In this document: positions 15,810 to 24,508 of the stretch, piece by piece | Layout: the number at the start of each line of letters is the position of its first letter | Numbering within the stretch: position 1 is the first letter of the stretch | DNA from: a bacterium | GTDB lineage: Bacteria > 4484-113 > JAGGVC01 | Reading direction: 5' to 3' | Assembly: GCA_039961635.1 (NCBI GenBank) | Contig: JABRWB010000003.1 | Location: 1 to 37,461, forward strand | DNA length: 37,461 nt | Translations under genes and position numbers: made by a program | Notes under the pieces: model-generated | Told to the model about the DNA's origin: nothing | Database searches by the model: none | What the model saw: the letters and a program-made list of their open reading frames with translations, nothing else

Positions 15810-18755
15810 TCAGTCCTTCTTGTCGCCGCGGCGGCGCAGTCCGGAAAGCTTCTTGCGCGCGCGAACCTCGTAACTTGCGCGGGAAAATTCGCCCTCGTCG
15901 TCCACGGGCTTGTGCCAGGTTATTTCCGGTATCTGCGAATCTTCCACGGCCGCGGGGCTCCCGCCTTCAGCTTCCGGGGCGCTCGCGCCGCCTTCTCCGC
16001 GCGTCCGGACGATGCGCTCGACGGCGGTTGGCGCGCTTTCGCCCGGATGCGGCTTGGAAACGCCGATAAGCTCGCGCACCTTTTTGCTGCGCTCGACGAG
16101 CCGCGCGATTGAAACGTTTTCGCGCAGCGCGCCCCGCCTGATTCGCGCCTGGCGCAATCTTTCCGAATAACTTCGGAAAGCCTCCTCCGCCATTTCAAGG
16201 TACTCGCGGCTCCAGCTTACGCGGCGCACCGCGATATCCAAAATCCAGAGATAAACCGCGATCAGAATCAACAGTTCCCATATCGGATCGTGCTTGACCT
16301 GGGGCTTCCTGCCCTTATTGAACAGGTCGTCCGGCGAAAGCGAAAGCTCCGTTCCCAGCGCGGCCAACCTGCCCAGCACGTACTCGTCCGGCCCCAGCCT
16401 GCGGTACTCCGGCGAGTAGCTGACCGCAAGGCCGGTGGACGCCGACCGCGCGCCGTCCTTCGTTTTGCCGATGACGTTGACCATGTAGGTTCCAGTGTTC
16501 TCGATCGGGAACTCGCCGCTGTATTTACCCGATGCGACCTGCCGCAGCTTCACGGTCTGCGATTTCATGTCCGGGCCGACGACGTTCGCCTCGACGTCCG
16601 TCGGAAGCTCGGCCGCGGCGCGCTCTTCTAGCGCGGTCAATGTGATGATGCCGCGGTCTCCCTCCAGTTTTGCTTCGGCGCGGTAACCCGGATTCTGCGC
16701 CGCTGCACTGGTCGCGCGCAATATTCCGCTGAAAAAGCTTTCGTATCCTTCCCAGCCCAGCCAGTGCGCGCCCCAGCGGTTCTTCGCGTCGCTCGTCCAG
16801 GCGACGCTCATCCCCAGGCCGTAGCGCCACGCGGCAAGCAGCGGATCGGACTGCGGCGTGCGAAGCGGAACCTCCGCGGTGGGCTTGGCGCTTGTCGCGA
16901 CGTAACCGTCAAGCTGCGGCGCGGACTCCCATGCAATTCCGGAAGTGAGCGAGTGGAAGCCGGAGGGAACCGCCTTGAACGGCGTTTCGACTATTGTTCC
17001 CTTGTTCGCCATGAAAGTTTCGCGCGTGAAAATCCGCGGGAGGTCGTACGGATCGTCCGTGAAATAAGCGTTGCCCTTTCCCGCCTTCGCGATGTCAGCC
17101 ATGAATTTCAAGTCGGCGTCGTCGCCTATTGAAACCGTGGACACCGTCACGTTTCCTGCGACGAGCTTGCCGACGATTGCGGAAAAATCGCCGGGCGCGG
17201 TCATCCCGTCGGACAGGAGAATCACATGCTTCACCTTCGCGTCGATGGCGGAGAGCTTTTTTTCGGCCTCGACGAGCGCGGGATAAATTTCCGTCCCCCC
17301 CCCCGACTGGACGCTGCGGATTATTTCCTTCGATTTTTCCTTATCCGTGTTCTGCGCGAACTTGAGCACCCACATCGGCAGACTGTCGAACGTCAGCACG
17401 CCGATGTAATCGCTCGGCTCGGTGACCTCGATTGTCGCGATGCACGCCTCGCGGGCCAGCGCGAGTTTTTCGTAGCCGTTGTAAACCATCGACATCGAGC
17501 CGCTGCGGTCGATCAACAGGCACACCGCCACGTTGGGCGAGAGCGCGTGTTTTTTGAAATCCATCGTGACAGGCAGCGCTTCCTCGATTTTAGTCTTGTA
17601 ATACCCGCCGGGCCCGAAGCTGTCCGGATCGCCCAGCATCGCAAGGCCGTGCCCGAAGTCCTTCACGGACGCCGCGATCTGCTGCATCTGCGGCTCGGAA
17701 AGCTCGTGCGCGGGCACCGCGGAAAGCACTATCGAATCGAAAGACAGCCACTCGGCGAGATCGAGAGGCAGGCCGCGCGAAGTCATCCGCTGCGATTCTA
17801 TCCGGTGCGCGGAGAGCGCGCGGTCCAGTGCGCCGGTGTCGGACGCGTCGTTGCTTGCGATAAGCACGCCCGCGCGGCCCGCGACGCGCGTGTACGCGAA
17901 CGCGCGGTTGTTTTCGGGCATCGTATCGCGCTCCGCTTCGAGCGCGACCGCGAACGAGTGAAACCCCGGACTGAGCCCCGGCTGCGGAAAAGAAAACGTA
18001 TTCTTCCCCGGCGTCAGCTCGATTTCGCTTTCGCCCGTGTACTGGCCGTCCGTCATCAATATCACGCGGCCCTTCTGGGTGACCGAGCTGGAAAATATCA
18101 TCCGGATTCCAACGGTTTCGCCCTCGCCCACGCTGCCGGGCGCGTACAGCATGTCTACGCCCGCCTCCGCGCCGAACTCCGGACGGATCGGTACGGTCAC
18201 GATCTCCGCTCCTTCGCCCACTACGCGCGTGGCCTCGCTGACCGCGTCGCCAAGGTTTTCCGCGCCGTCGGTCAGGAGCACGATGCGCTTTTGCACTCCG
18301 GGTGGGAAGGAGGAAAACGCGAGCCTGATTCCATCCGCCAAATTTGTGTAGTTCCCGCTTACGCGCACCTGCGGGCGAAGTATCTCTTCCGGCTGGATCG
18401 CGCCGGTCGGAAACGTATCTATCGCTCCTTCGCGCCCGACCATCACGAGGCCGACAAGGTCGTCCTTGGGCTTGTTTTTTATGGTTTCGGCTACCGTAGC
18501 CAGCGCCTCGTCTCGCTGCGCTGCCGGAATGCTGTCCGAGGAATCAACGACGAATACGACGCCCAGCCTGTCAACCTTGCGCATCGCTCGCGCGCCCGCG
18601 AGCGCTAACACGAGCATAACAAGAATCGCGAGCCTTAATGCGAGCGAAACCGCGCGTTGGATGCGCGATTGATGGCTGAAGCTCCCCCGCGCCCAAAGCG
18701 CAATCGGAACGGCGAGTACCAAAAGCAGCAGCGCGGCGGGATTGGTGAAAGTCAC
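15810..18755 (-). CDS. Large membrane protein with two von Willebrand A domains
   Basis: 981 aa from GTG 18755. It begins like BatA-type proteins with two N-terminal hydrophobic segments (about 6-22 and 37-55), then a first VWA domain with a DxSxS MIDAS motif (D71-S75 in VVDSSDSIP). A Rossmann/amidotransferase-like part follows, then a second VWA domain near residue 415 (LLIDRSGSMS, VILLSDGMT). After beta-rich domains there is a membrane helix near 828 and a charged cytoplasmic tail. VWA domains bind metal and protein partners. No MoxR ATPase is adjacent, unlike Bat operons. A run of ten G (17295-17304) codes for Gly residues within the second VWA domain. It starts 50 nt after recO on the same strand. 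Confidence 0.85.
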   Translation of the reverse strand: MTFTNPAALLLLVLAVPIALWARGSFSHQSRIQRAVSLALRLAILVMLVLALAGARAMRKVDRLGVVFVVDSSDSIPAAQRDEALATVAETIKNKPKDDLVGLVMVGREGAIDTFPTGAIQPEEILRPQVRVSGNYTNLADGIRLAFSSFPPGVQKRIVLLTDGAENLGDAVSEATRVVGEGAEIVTVPIRPEFGAEAGVDMLYAPGSVGEGETVGIRMIFSSSVTQKGRVILMTDGQYTGESEIELTPGKNTFSFPQPGLSPGFHSFAVALEAERDTMPENNRAFAYTRVAGRAGVLIASNDASDTGALDRALSAHRIESQRMTSRGLPLDLAEWLSFDSIVLSAVPAHELSEPQMQQIAASVKDFGHGLAMLGDPDSFGPGGYYKTKIEEALPVTMDFKKHALSPNVAVCLLIDRSGSMSMVYNGYEKLALAREACIATIEVTEPSDYIGVLTFDSLPMWVLKFAQNTDKEKSKEIIRSVQSGGGTEIYPALVEAEKKLSAIDAKVKHVILLSDGMTAPGDFSAIVGKLVAGNVTVSTVSIGDDADLKFMADIAKAGKGNAYFTDDPYDLPRIFTRETFMANKGTIVETPFKAVPSGFHSLTSGIAWESAPQLDGYVATSAKPTAEVPLRTPQSDPLLAAWRYGLGMSVAWTSDAKNRWGAHWLGWEGYESFFSGILRATSAAAQNPGYRAEAKLEGDRGIITLTALEERAAAELPTDVEANVVGPDMKSQTVKLRQVASGKYSGEFPIENTGTYMVNVIGKTKDGARSASTGLAVSYSPEYRRLGPDEYVLGRLAALGTELSLSPDDLFNKGRKPQVKHDPIWELLILIAVYLWILDIAVRRVSWSREYLEMAEEAFRSYSERLRQARIRRGALRENVSIARLVERSKKVRELIGVSKPHPGESAPTAVERIVRTRGEGGASAPEAEGGSPAAVEDSQIPEITWHKPVDDEGEFSRASYEVRARKKLSGLRRRGDKKD

Positions 18756-18805
18756 GCTCTGTCACCGCTTTTTGCGCTGGTTCGCACGCGGAAAGTTTAC
18801 CAGAG

Positions 18806-19633
18806 CTACCAGCCCAGGGCTTCCTCCAGGAACCGGCGGCTTTTGAGCGGCGCATCCATCATCGCGGCCAGCATCCGCCAGAGCGTTTTTTCGACCGAGT
18901 CGGGCGGCGCCGAGCCGATCCAGCCCGAATCGTATTGCGCCAGCGCTACGTCCGCCAGCCGGTACAGCGCGCATACGACGTCCGCAGTCGTTTCGTAGCC
19001 CGCGATTTTGCCCGACGCGGTGAGGGGCGCGCAGCCGTCGTGGTACGCGTGCTCGCTTTTGCGGTCGACAACCGCCGCGCCGGCAACTATGGGCCGGCCG
19101 CATTCCGCACACGACGAGAAATCGGGATAGACGCCGGAGAGCTTCAGCAGTTTCGCCTCGACGAAACACGCGAGATGCCGGTGATGGTACGCATCGGGCA
19201 GAACGCGCAGCGCGTTCACGGTGAGGCGGAATACCGGCTCCCAAAGATCCTCCGGCCAGTGCCCTGATTCGAGAAGCTCCAGAAAAAACGAGCCCGCGGC
19301 CAGGCATCGGATATCGGACTGCACCTTTTTGTGAGAGTTGCGAAGCTCCACTCCGGAGACGATAAGAAGCGGCGCGGAGCGCGTACCCGCGGCTTCGACC
19401 GCGGCCGCATCGCCGCGACCCGCGCCGCCCGCGCCGCGTCCGCGCGACACATTTACATGGAACCGGCCCTCGCAAAACGTGCGCGTCGCGCCCGCGAGCT
19501 TGCTTTTTTCCTTGCGAGCGCTGCGGACGAGCGCCGATATCTTTCCGCAATCGGGGCCGAATATCACTACGCGGCGGTCGGATTCGCCGGAGTTCCGCGC
19601 CGAGCAAACGATGCCGTAAACCGATTCGCCCAC
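18806..19633 (-). CDS. recO: DNA repair protein RecO
   Basis: 275 aa. RecO works with RecF and RecR to load RecA on gapped DNA. The N-terminal OB-fold shows ESDRRVVIFGPDCGKISALVRSARKEKSKLAG, the typical start region of the family. The helical C-terminal part contains a zinc-finger-like CAECG and a later HDGC, and RLTVNALRVLPDA. The GTG at 19633 is placed 7 nt after TATAAT, with only a run of seven C between, so there is no ribosome site. The internal Gly/Ala/Arg-rich loop (about 65-85) is longer than usual. The VWA gene follows. Confidence 0.83.
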   Translation of the reverse strand: MGESVYGIVCSARNSGESDRRVVIFGPDCGKISALVRSARKEKSKLAGATRTFCEGRFHVNVSRGRGAGGAGRGDAAAVEAAGTRSAPLLIVSGVELRNSHKKVQSDIRCLAAGSFFLELLESGHWPEDLWEPVFRLTVNALRVLPDAYHHRHLACFVEAKLLKLSGVYPDFSSCAECGRPIVAGAAVVDRKSEHAYHDGCAPLTASGKIAGYETTADVVCALYRLADVALAQYDSGWIGSAPPDSVEKTLWRMLAAMMDAPLKSRRFLEEALGW

Positions 19634-19640
19634 GGGGGGG

Positions 19641-19646
19641 ATTATA
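19641..19646 (-). promoter_or_regulatory. -10 box 7 nt before recO (leaderless-type)
   Basis: TATAAT on the minus strand, a run of seven C, then GTG. The divergent nhaA -10 box lies about 50 bp away. Confidence 0.5.
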
Positions 19647-19694
19647 GACGCGGGACGGCCAGCGGAAGCGGTTGAGCAATCGCCGCGTCTCGCC

Positions 19695-19700
19695 TATACT
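19695..19700 (+). promoter_or_regulatory. -10 box (TATACT) for nhaA
   Basis: TATACT 33 nt before the ATG at 19734; divergent to the recO box. Confidence 0.4.
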
Positions 19701-19733
19701 GCACTTCGGGCCGTTCCGCCGGCTTTAACCACG

Positions 19734-21044
19734 ATGAGAAAAAGGGATGCAATCAGGAAGCTCGCACTCTCGGCGGGGGATTACTTCGCCCGGCCGTTCG
19801 CGGAATTCGCGCGCCTCGAGGCCGCAGGCGGCATCCTGCTTTTGCTCGCTTCGATCGCCGCGCTGATCTGGGCGAACACTTACACCGGCGACACCTACAC
19901 CGCCGCATGGGAGACGCATTTTTCGATTGCGCTCGGGCCATGGTCGCTGGACAAGCCGCTGCATTACTGGATCAACGACGGCCTGATGGCCGTTTTCTTT
20001 TTCGTCGTAGGCCTCGAAATCAAGCGCGAGATTCTCTCCGGCGAGCTTTCGAGCGCGCGCAAGGCCGCGCTTCCGCTTATCGCCGCGCTCGGCGGAATGA
20101 TCGTCCCCGCGCTCATCTTCGTTTCGCTCAATCTGGAAGGCGAGGGAATCCACGGATGGGGAATCCCGGTCGCGACCGACATCGCGTTCGCGCTGGGGAT
20201 TCTATCTCTGTTGGGCAAGCGCGCGCCGCTCTCCCTCAAGGTATTTTTAACCGCGCTGGCGATCGCGGATGACCTTGGCGCGGTTCTCGTGATCGCGATT
20301 TTCTACACAGAAAAGCTTTCGCTCTCTTATCTGGGAATCGCGTTCGCCGCGCTTGCGCTGTTGGCGTTTTTCAACTGGGTCGGTGTGCGCGCCGCGCCGC
20401 CGTACATAGCACTGGGAATAATCTGCTGGCTTGCGATGCTTGACAGCGGGGTGCACGCGACGGTCGCGGGCGTGCTTGTCGCGCTCACGATTCCGAGCAG
20501 CGGCCGGCATCCGCAAACCATGCACGAGGCGGCGGATGCAGACGTGGAAGCCGGGCAAGAAGAGGGAATTCACATGCACGGCCGCGGCCTTTTGGAAGAC
20601 CTCGAACACGACCTGCATCCGTGGGTGACGTTCGCGATAATGCCGCTGTTCGCGCTGGCGAACGCGGGCGTCGCGGTGGGGGGGGAGTTTTTGGCCATGC
20701 TAGGCAGTCCGGTCGCGATGGGCGCGTCGCTGGGGCTGTTTTTCGGAAAGCAGGCTGGCGTGTTTTCGTTCTCGTGGCTGTCGGTCAGGCTCGGACTCGC
20801 GGAGCTGCCGTCCGGCGTGTCGTTCCGCCACATTTACGGCGCGGCGATTCTGTGCGGAATCGGCTTCACGATGTCGCTTTTCATCGCGGGCCTTGCGTTC
20901 GGCGAGGGGAGTCACCTGGACGAGGCAAAAGTCGGGATACTGACCGGCTCGCTCGTGTCGGCGGTCGCGGGACTCGCGTTCCTCTCGCTCGTGCGGTTTT
21001 TCCCGAAGAGGGCGAGAGAGGCGCAAGTGGAACCGCTAGGGTAA
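19734..21044 (+). CDS. nhaA: Na+/H+ antiporter NhaA
   Basis: Inner-membrane antiporter that exchanges protons for sodium ions. The 436 aa have the NhaA pattern from the start (LEAAGGILLLLASIAALIWANT) and about twelve helices. The ion-binding acidic residues are D149 in VATDIAFALG and D179-D180 in AIADDLGAVLVIAIFY; MHFSI-like and VFFFVVGLEIKREI segments also match. A longer, acidic and His-containing cytoplasmic loop (about residues 260-295) precedes the conserved HPWVTFAIMPLFALANAGV. The family is usually 380-440 aa. It has its own promoter divergent from recO. Confidence 0.95.
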   Translation: MRKRDAIRKLALSAGDYFARPFAEFARLEAAGGILLLLASIAALIWANTYTGDTYTAAWETHFSIALGPWSLDKPLHYWINDGLMAVFFFVVGLEIKREILSGELSSARKAALPLIAALGGMIVPALIFVSLNLEGEGIHGWGIPVATDIAFALGILSLLGKRAPLSLKVFLTALAIADDLGAVLVIAIFYTEKLSLSYLGIAFAALALLAFFNWVGVRAAPPYIALGIICWLAMLDSGVHATVAGVLVALTIPSSGRHPQTMHEAADADVEAGQEEGIHMHGRGLLEDLEHDLHPWVTFAIMPLFALANAGVAVGGEFLAMLGSPVAMGASLGLFFGKQAGVFSFSWLSVRLGLAELPSGVSFRHIYGAAILCGIGFTMSLFIAGLAFGEGSHLDEAKVGILTGSLVSAVAGLAFLSLVRFFPKRAREAQVEPLG

Positions 21045-21068
21045 AGCTGGTCCGGCCACCTATCCCGC

Positions 21069-21263
21069 TTACGAACCAACTTTCCGCAGCGGTCTGTACC
21101 TTTTCATCTTCTTCACGATTGGGCCGAGGTTGGGATTATCCAGCACCTTCTGCCACAGGTATTTTTGCGCGTCCGCCTCGGACATGCCCTTAGTTTCCTC
21201 GGCGATGCGCTTCTGGATATCCCATTTCATTTGTACGCAGTCGAAATCTTTAGCCGATTTCAT
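21069..21263 (-). CDS. Antitoxin-like protein of a PIN toxin pair
   Basis: 64 aa, intact from ATG to stop. The pattern FDCVQMKWDIQKRIAEETKGMS, then a helical Lys-rich end, fits a small antitoxin family that usually follows PIN-domain toxins. It overlaps the end of the toxin frame by 14 bp (21250-21263), as in translationally coupled toxin-antitoxin pairs. The toxin upstream is a pseudogene, so this gene has probably lost its direct target. Its own DNA-binding activity cannot be judged. Confidence 0.65.
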   Translation of the reverse strand: MKSAKDFDCVQMKWDIQKRIAEETKGMSEADAQKYLWQKVLDNPNLGPIVKKMKRYRPLRKVGS

Positions 21264-21716
21264 CCTGCATCACCACCTTTGGAGTATAAATTGGAATCGA
21301 CCGGTATCCCATGCTCACATTCACTTCGCTGAACCTTCTGACCCGGGCCGGATTGGCGATATGCTTCATATTCCAACTAATCAGCAAATCGACATCGGCA
21401 AAAGTCGCGGCCGCCACATGCTCGGCATCCTTGAACGAGCCAGGTTCGAGAATGCCGGACCTCAAATACTCTTCTCTCAGTCGCAGAATTTCGGGATTGT
21501 TTTCCACGACCTCGGTTATTTCGCCAGGCAAATCCGAGAAAACGCGCTGAACCTATCTGGCGCAAGTTCAAGCTCTTCAAGCGTGACGTACGAAACAACG
21601 AGCAACACTCTGCCATCCATCACCATCTCGAAGAAAACACGGCTGGCGGCTTAGAACTCCCTATCGAAACAGCCTCCGAAGACGGATGTATCGGCATAAT
21701 ATCTGAGAGGCCTCAC
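21250..21716 (-). pseudogene. PIN-domain toxin, inactivated by a stop codon and a frameshift
   Basis: Read from GTG 21716, the frame gives RYYADTSVFGGCFDREF and then TAA at 21651-21653 where the family has a Glu. Translation could continue with AASRVFFEMVMDGRVLLVVS and TLEELELAPDR, but the frame is lost near 21550-21554, where one missing base would restore it. The second part is VFSDLPGEITEVVE to the end, with DAEHVAAATFADVDLLISWNMKHIANP, a clear family signature. PIN toxins are Mg-dependent RNases; this one should be dead unless both lesions are sequencing errors. A TATAAT lies 6 nt before the GTG. Confidence 0.75.
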
Positions 21717-21722
21717 CAAGAC

Positions 21723-21728
21723 ATTATA
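21723..21728 (-). promoter_or_regulatory. -10 box 6 nt before the PIN toxin start (leaderless-type)
   Basis: TATAAT on the minus strand, then GTCTTG and GTG. It lies in the 25-nt gap after prfB. Confidence 0.45.
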
Positions 21729-21741
21729 CCCCGCGATCTCA

Positions 21742-22870
21742 TTACCCCCCTTTCCCGTTCTTCCCCTCGCTCCGAAGCAGCGCCCATATTATCGGCAGTA
21801 TCTCGCCGTCCAGCACGGCCTGGACGTTGCCGGTTTCGTAGTCCGTGCGCGTATCCTTGACCAGCTGGTATGGCTGCAGCACGTAATTGCGGATTTGGCT
21901 GCCCCAGGCGATCTCCTTCGTTTCGCCTCGAAGCTCCTCCACGCGCTCTTTCTTTTCCCGGCGCATCATTTCGGCGAGCCGGCTGCGCAAAACGCGCATC
22001 GCCTGCAGGCGATTCTTATGCTGGCTGCGCTCGTTCTGGCAGGTCACGACAATCCCGGTCGGCAGGTGGGTGATTCGCACCGCGCTGTCCGTCTTGTTTA
22101 CATGCTGGCCGCCCGCGGACGACGCGCGGTAAGTGTCTATTTTCAAATCCTTTTCGCTTATATCTATCGGCGCGTCCTCCTCGATTTCGGGAATCACATC
22201 CACCGCAGCGAAGCTGGTATGACGTCGCTTGTTCGCGTCGAACGGCGAGATGCGCACGAGCCGGTGCACGCCGCGCTCGCCGCGCAAATATCCATACGCC
22301 AGCTCTCCCTCAACCAGCATAGTCAGGCTTTTCGTTCCCGCGACTTCGCCGGGAGTGAAATCGAGTACGCTAGTCGTCCATCCCATCTTGCGGGAGAACA
22401 TCGAGTACATCCGCGCCAGCATGTCCACCCAGTCGTGACTCTCGGTGCCGCCCGCCCCGGCATGAATCGTGACGAGCGCCGGCGCGGCGTCGAACTCGCC
22501 CGAAAGAAGCGCGGTGGCTTCCAGTGCGTCCACATGCTCCACGAACTGCTCCAGACGCTTGACGAATTCCCTGAAATCTGCGGAGTTTTCTTCCGCTCCG
22601 CCTTCTTCGCCGATAATTTCCCAGAGCACTTCAAGCTCGTCGCATTCGGCAGCGGTGGCATCGTATTTCGATACGCGCGCGCGCAACCCGGACGCTGCTC
22701 TGTTGATTTCGGTTGCTTTTTTCGGATCGTTCCAGAAGTCCGGCGCGGCCATCGCGGTTTCGAGTTCGGCGAGGCGCGCGCGCGCGCCGGCTACGTCAAA
22801 GATAGTCTCCCATTTCGAGGAGCTTTTCTTTGAGCCTGCGCAGGCTTTCCCTGACTTCCGAAGGTTGCAT
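21742..22870 (-). CDS. prfB: Peptide chain release factor 2, programmed +1 frameshift
   Basis: Releases finished proteins at UGA and UAA codons. Frame 0 starts at ATG 22870 and encodes 24 residues ([20 protein letters not shown], then GDYL) up to TGA 22796-22798. After the CTT codon a +1 shift gives [20 protein letters not shown] and the rest, 375 aa in all. RF2 marks are the SPF stop-recognition tripeptide ([16 protein letters not shown]) and the GGQ catalytic motif ([19 protein letters not shown]). The first frame is too short for a separate gene. It lies 53 nt after lnt on the same strand, with a TATAAA box 8 nt before the ATG. Confidence 0.95.
22795..22811 (-). promoter_or_regulatory. prfB recoding site (CTT-TGA-C with internal SD-like element)
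   Basis: On the coding strand GGGAG is followed by ACTAT, then CTT TGA C. The slippery CTT and the weak TGA-C stop are the classical autoregulatory set. The SD-like part is GGGAG with 5 nt before CTT, rather than the standard AGGGGG with 3 nt, so efficiency may differ. Confidence 0.9.
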
Positions 22871-22878
22871 GACGGGGA

Positions 22879-22884
22879 TTTATA
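22879..22884 (-). promoter_or_regulatory. Possible -10 box 8 nt before prfB
   Basis: TATAAA on the minus strand and then eight bases before ATG 22870; there is no ribosome site between them. prfB may also be read from the upstream lnt transcript. Confidence 0.35.
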
Positions 22885-22923
22885 CCACGGACGGGGCCGA
22901 TTCTCGCCCGGCGCGGCGCGCGA

Positions 22924-24468
22924 TTACAGAAAACCCTCCATCTCGCCGACGCAGCAAAGCCAGGTGAAAGCGACGAGGGCAATAGCGACACATAGCCAAC
23001 CGAACCATTCGCCGAGACGCGTATAAACGGTCTGACCTTCCAGAAGCGCAATGGATTCCGAGATGAACCCTGGCGAGAGCGGCCGCGTTTCCTTAATCAC
23101 GATGCCTGCGGGATCGATGACCTGGCTGATTCCCGTCGTCGCGCAACGAAGCAGGAAGCGCCGGTTCTCGACCGCGCGGAAGGCGTCCATCATCGAATGC
23201 TGGACCGTGCCGGAGGGCAGCTTGTACCAGCTGTTGTTGGTAATTACCGCGATCGCCTGACCGCCGCGGCGGACCTGCTCCCGCGGGATATATGGAAAAA
23301 TCGAATCGAAACAAACTCCGGTGGCGATCTTGGCGTAGCGCGCTTCGCCCGCTCTGCGGCGGGAAAGCGGAAACGACAAAGGCTCAAGACTGCGCCCGGC
23401 GTCGATGTCCTGCTCCCCCCAGGGATACGGCAGGATTTGAATAGCGCGGCGGAACGGCAGCGCCTCGCCGAACGGCACAACCGCGATTTTGTCCCTCACC
23501 GCTTCAATCCGTCCTCTTTCATTGAGCAAAACCGCGCTGTTGTAGTAAGCGCCGTTGCGCTTCGTGATCGAGCCGAAAAGGAGGCAGGCGCCATGGCGTG
23601 TGGCAACCGATCTTATCAGCGGCGCGATCGAAAGATTCACAGCCGGATCGGTCAACTCGCCAGTCGTGCTTTCCGGCCAAACGACCAGGTCGGGGCGCGC
23701 GCTTCCAATGCCCAAATCCGTCGCGCGCACATAGGTTTCGCGCGCTCTCGCCGAGTAATTGCTCGTCCATTCGACGTCGCTTTCAAGCCCGCCTTGCACA
23801 AGGGCGACAGAAAGCTTTTGTCCTTCAAAGCTCCGTGACAAGCTGAAGTATCCATAGCCCAGAATAAGGGCAAACGCCGCCGCACAAATTACGCCCGCGC
23901 GAATTCTCAATCTCGAATCGCCGGGATGAAAGAGCGCCTGGTAAATCGCGACATTGACAAGGTAAACGGAAAAGCCGACGAGGGATACGCCTCCAATATC
24001 GGCAAGCTGTATGAACAGCGGCTCGTAAGACAGTGCGTACGCGGGCAACAGCCACGGGAATCCCCAGGTGCCAAGCGCTTCTATTACCGTCAACGCCACA
24101 GCGCAGACGGGTATCATCCACCACCACGAAGCCGGGCTGGCTCGCCTGAACGCAAGCCAGGCGCAAAGCGCGGTCATCCCGAAAACGACGGAATACATCA
24201 GCGACAGCGAAATAACCGGAATCGGACCGAAGCTGATAAGCCAGTAAAGAACGCCTGCATGCCCTACGACGCCGGACAAATATCCGCACAAAAACGCTTC
24301 CTTGGCCGTGCGCGACATCGCGGCCGCCCCCAGCATCGGAACGAACGCAATCCAAATCGCCCAAGGCAATTCCGGAAAATGCGCGATATCGTTCGGAAAG
24401 GCGGCTATGACAAGCAACCCGGTAAAAAGCGACAAGAAAAATTTTGCGAGATCTAGTAACAAAGCCAT
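22924..24468 (-). CDS. lnt: Apolipoprotein N-acyltransferase
   Basis: Adds the third acyl chain to lipoproteins in the inner membrane. 514 aa from ATG 24468; the in-frame TTG just before it is less likely. The N-terminal half has about six membrane helices and ends near 210; the carbon-nitrogen hydrolase domain carries the catalytic triad E266 (VVWPESTTG), K327 (VRDKIAVVPFGE) and C386 (GVCFDSIFP), followed by ITNNSWY. A last helix is at 485-505. No clear ribosome site is seen. It follows the DUF488 gene by 40 nt and precedes prfB. Several lipobox proteins in this window would be its substrates. Confidence 0.95.
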   Translation of the reverse strand: MALLLDLAKFFLSLFTGLLVIAAFPNDIAHFPELPWAIWIAFVPMLGAAAMSRTAKEAFLCGYLSGVVGHAGVLYWLISFGPIPVISLSLMYSVVFGMTALCAWLAFRRASPASWWWMIPVCAVALTVIEALGTWGFPWLLPAYALSYEPLFIQLADIGGVSLVGFSVYLVNVAIYQALFHPGDSRLRIRAGVICAAAFALILGYGYFSLSRSFEGQKLSVALVQGGLESDVEWTSNYSARARETYVRATDLGIGSARPDLVVWPESTTGELTDPAVNLSIAPLIRSVATRHGACLLFGSITKRNGAYYNSAVLLNERGRIEAVRDKIAVVPFGEALPFRRAIQILPYPWGEQDIDAGRSLEPLSFPLSRRRAGEARYAKIATGVCFDSIFPYIPREQVRRGGQAIAVITNNSWYKLPSGTVQHSMMDAFRAVENRRFLLRCATTGISQVIDPAGIVIKETRPLSPGFISESIALLEGQTVYTRLGEWFGWLCVAIALVAFTWLCCVGEMEGFL

Positions 24469-24508
24469 CAAATCGGCTAATGCGGGGACGAAAGCTGGGG
24501 CGTCAGGT

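Noticed and set aside
17226-18608. Long open frame (460 codons) on the plus strand opposite the VWA gene
   Set aside because: It is a shadow of the GC-rich coding frame: Arg/His-rich, no domain likeness, no ribosome site. The same applies to the long frames at 7935-9047, 9180-10028, 34239-35351 and 2933-3982.
15810-18755. Aerotolerance (BatABCDE) operon
   Set aside because: Only one VWA gene is present, next to recO; no MoxR, DUF58 or TPR Bat gene is adjacent.
22752-22870. prfB starting at the ATG at 22752 with the upstream part as a separate ORF
   Set aside because: The 24-codon frame ending in CTT TGA C is the classical RF2 recoding leader, and the joined product has the normal length.
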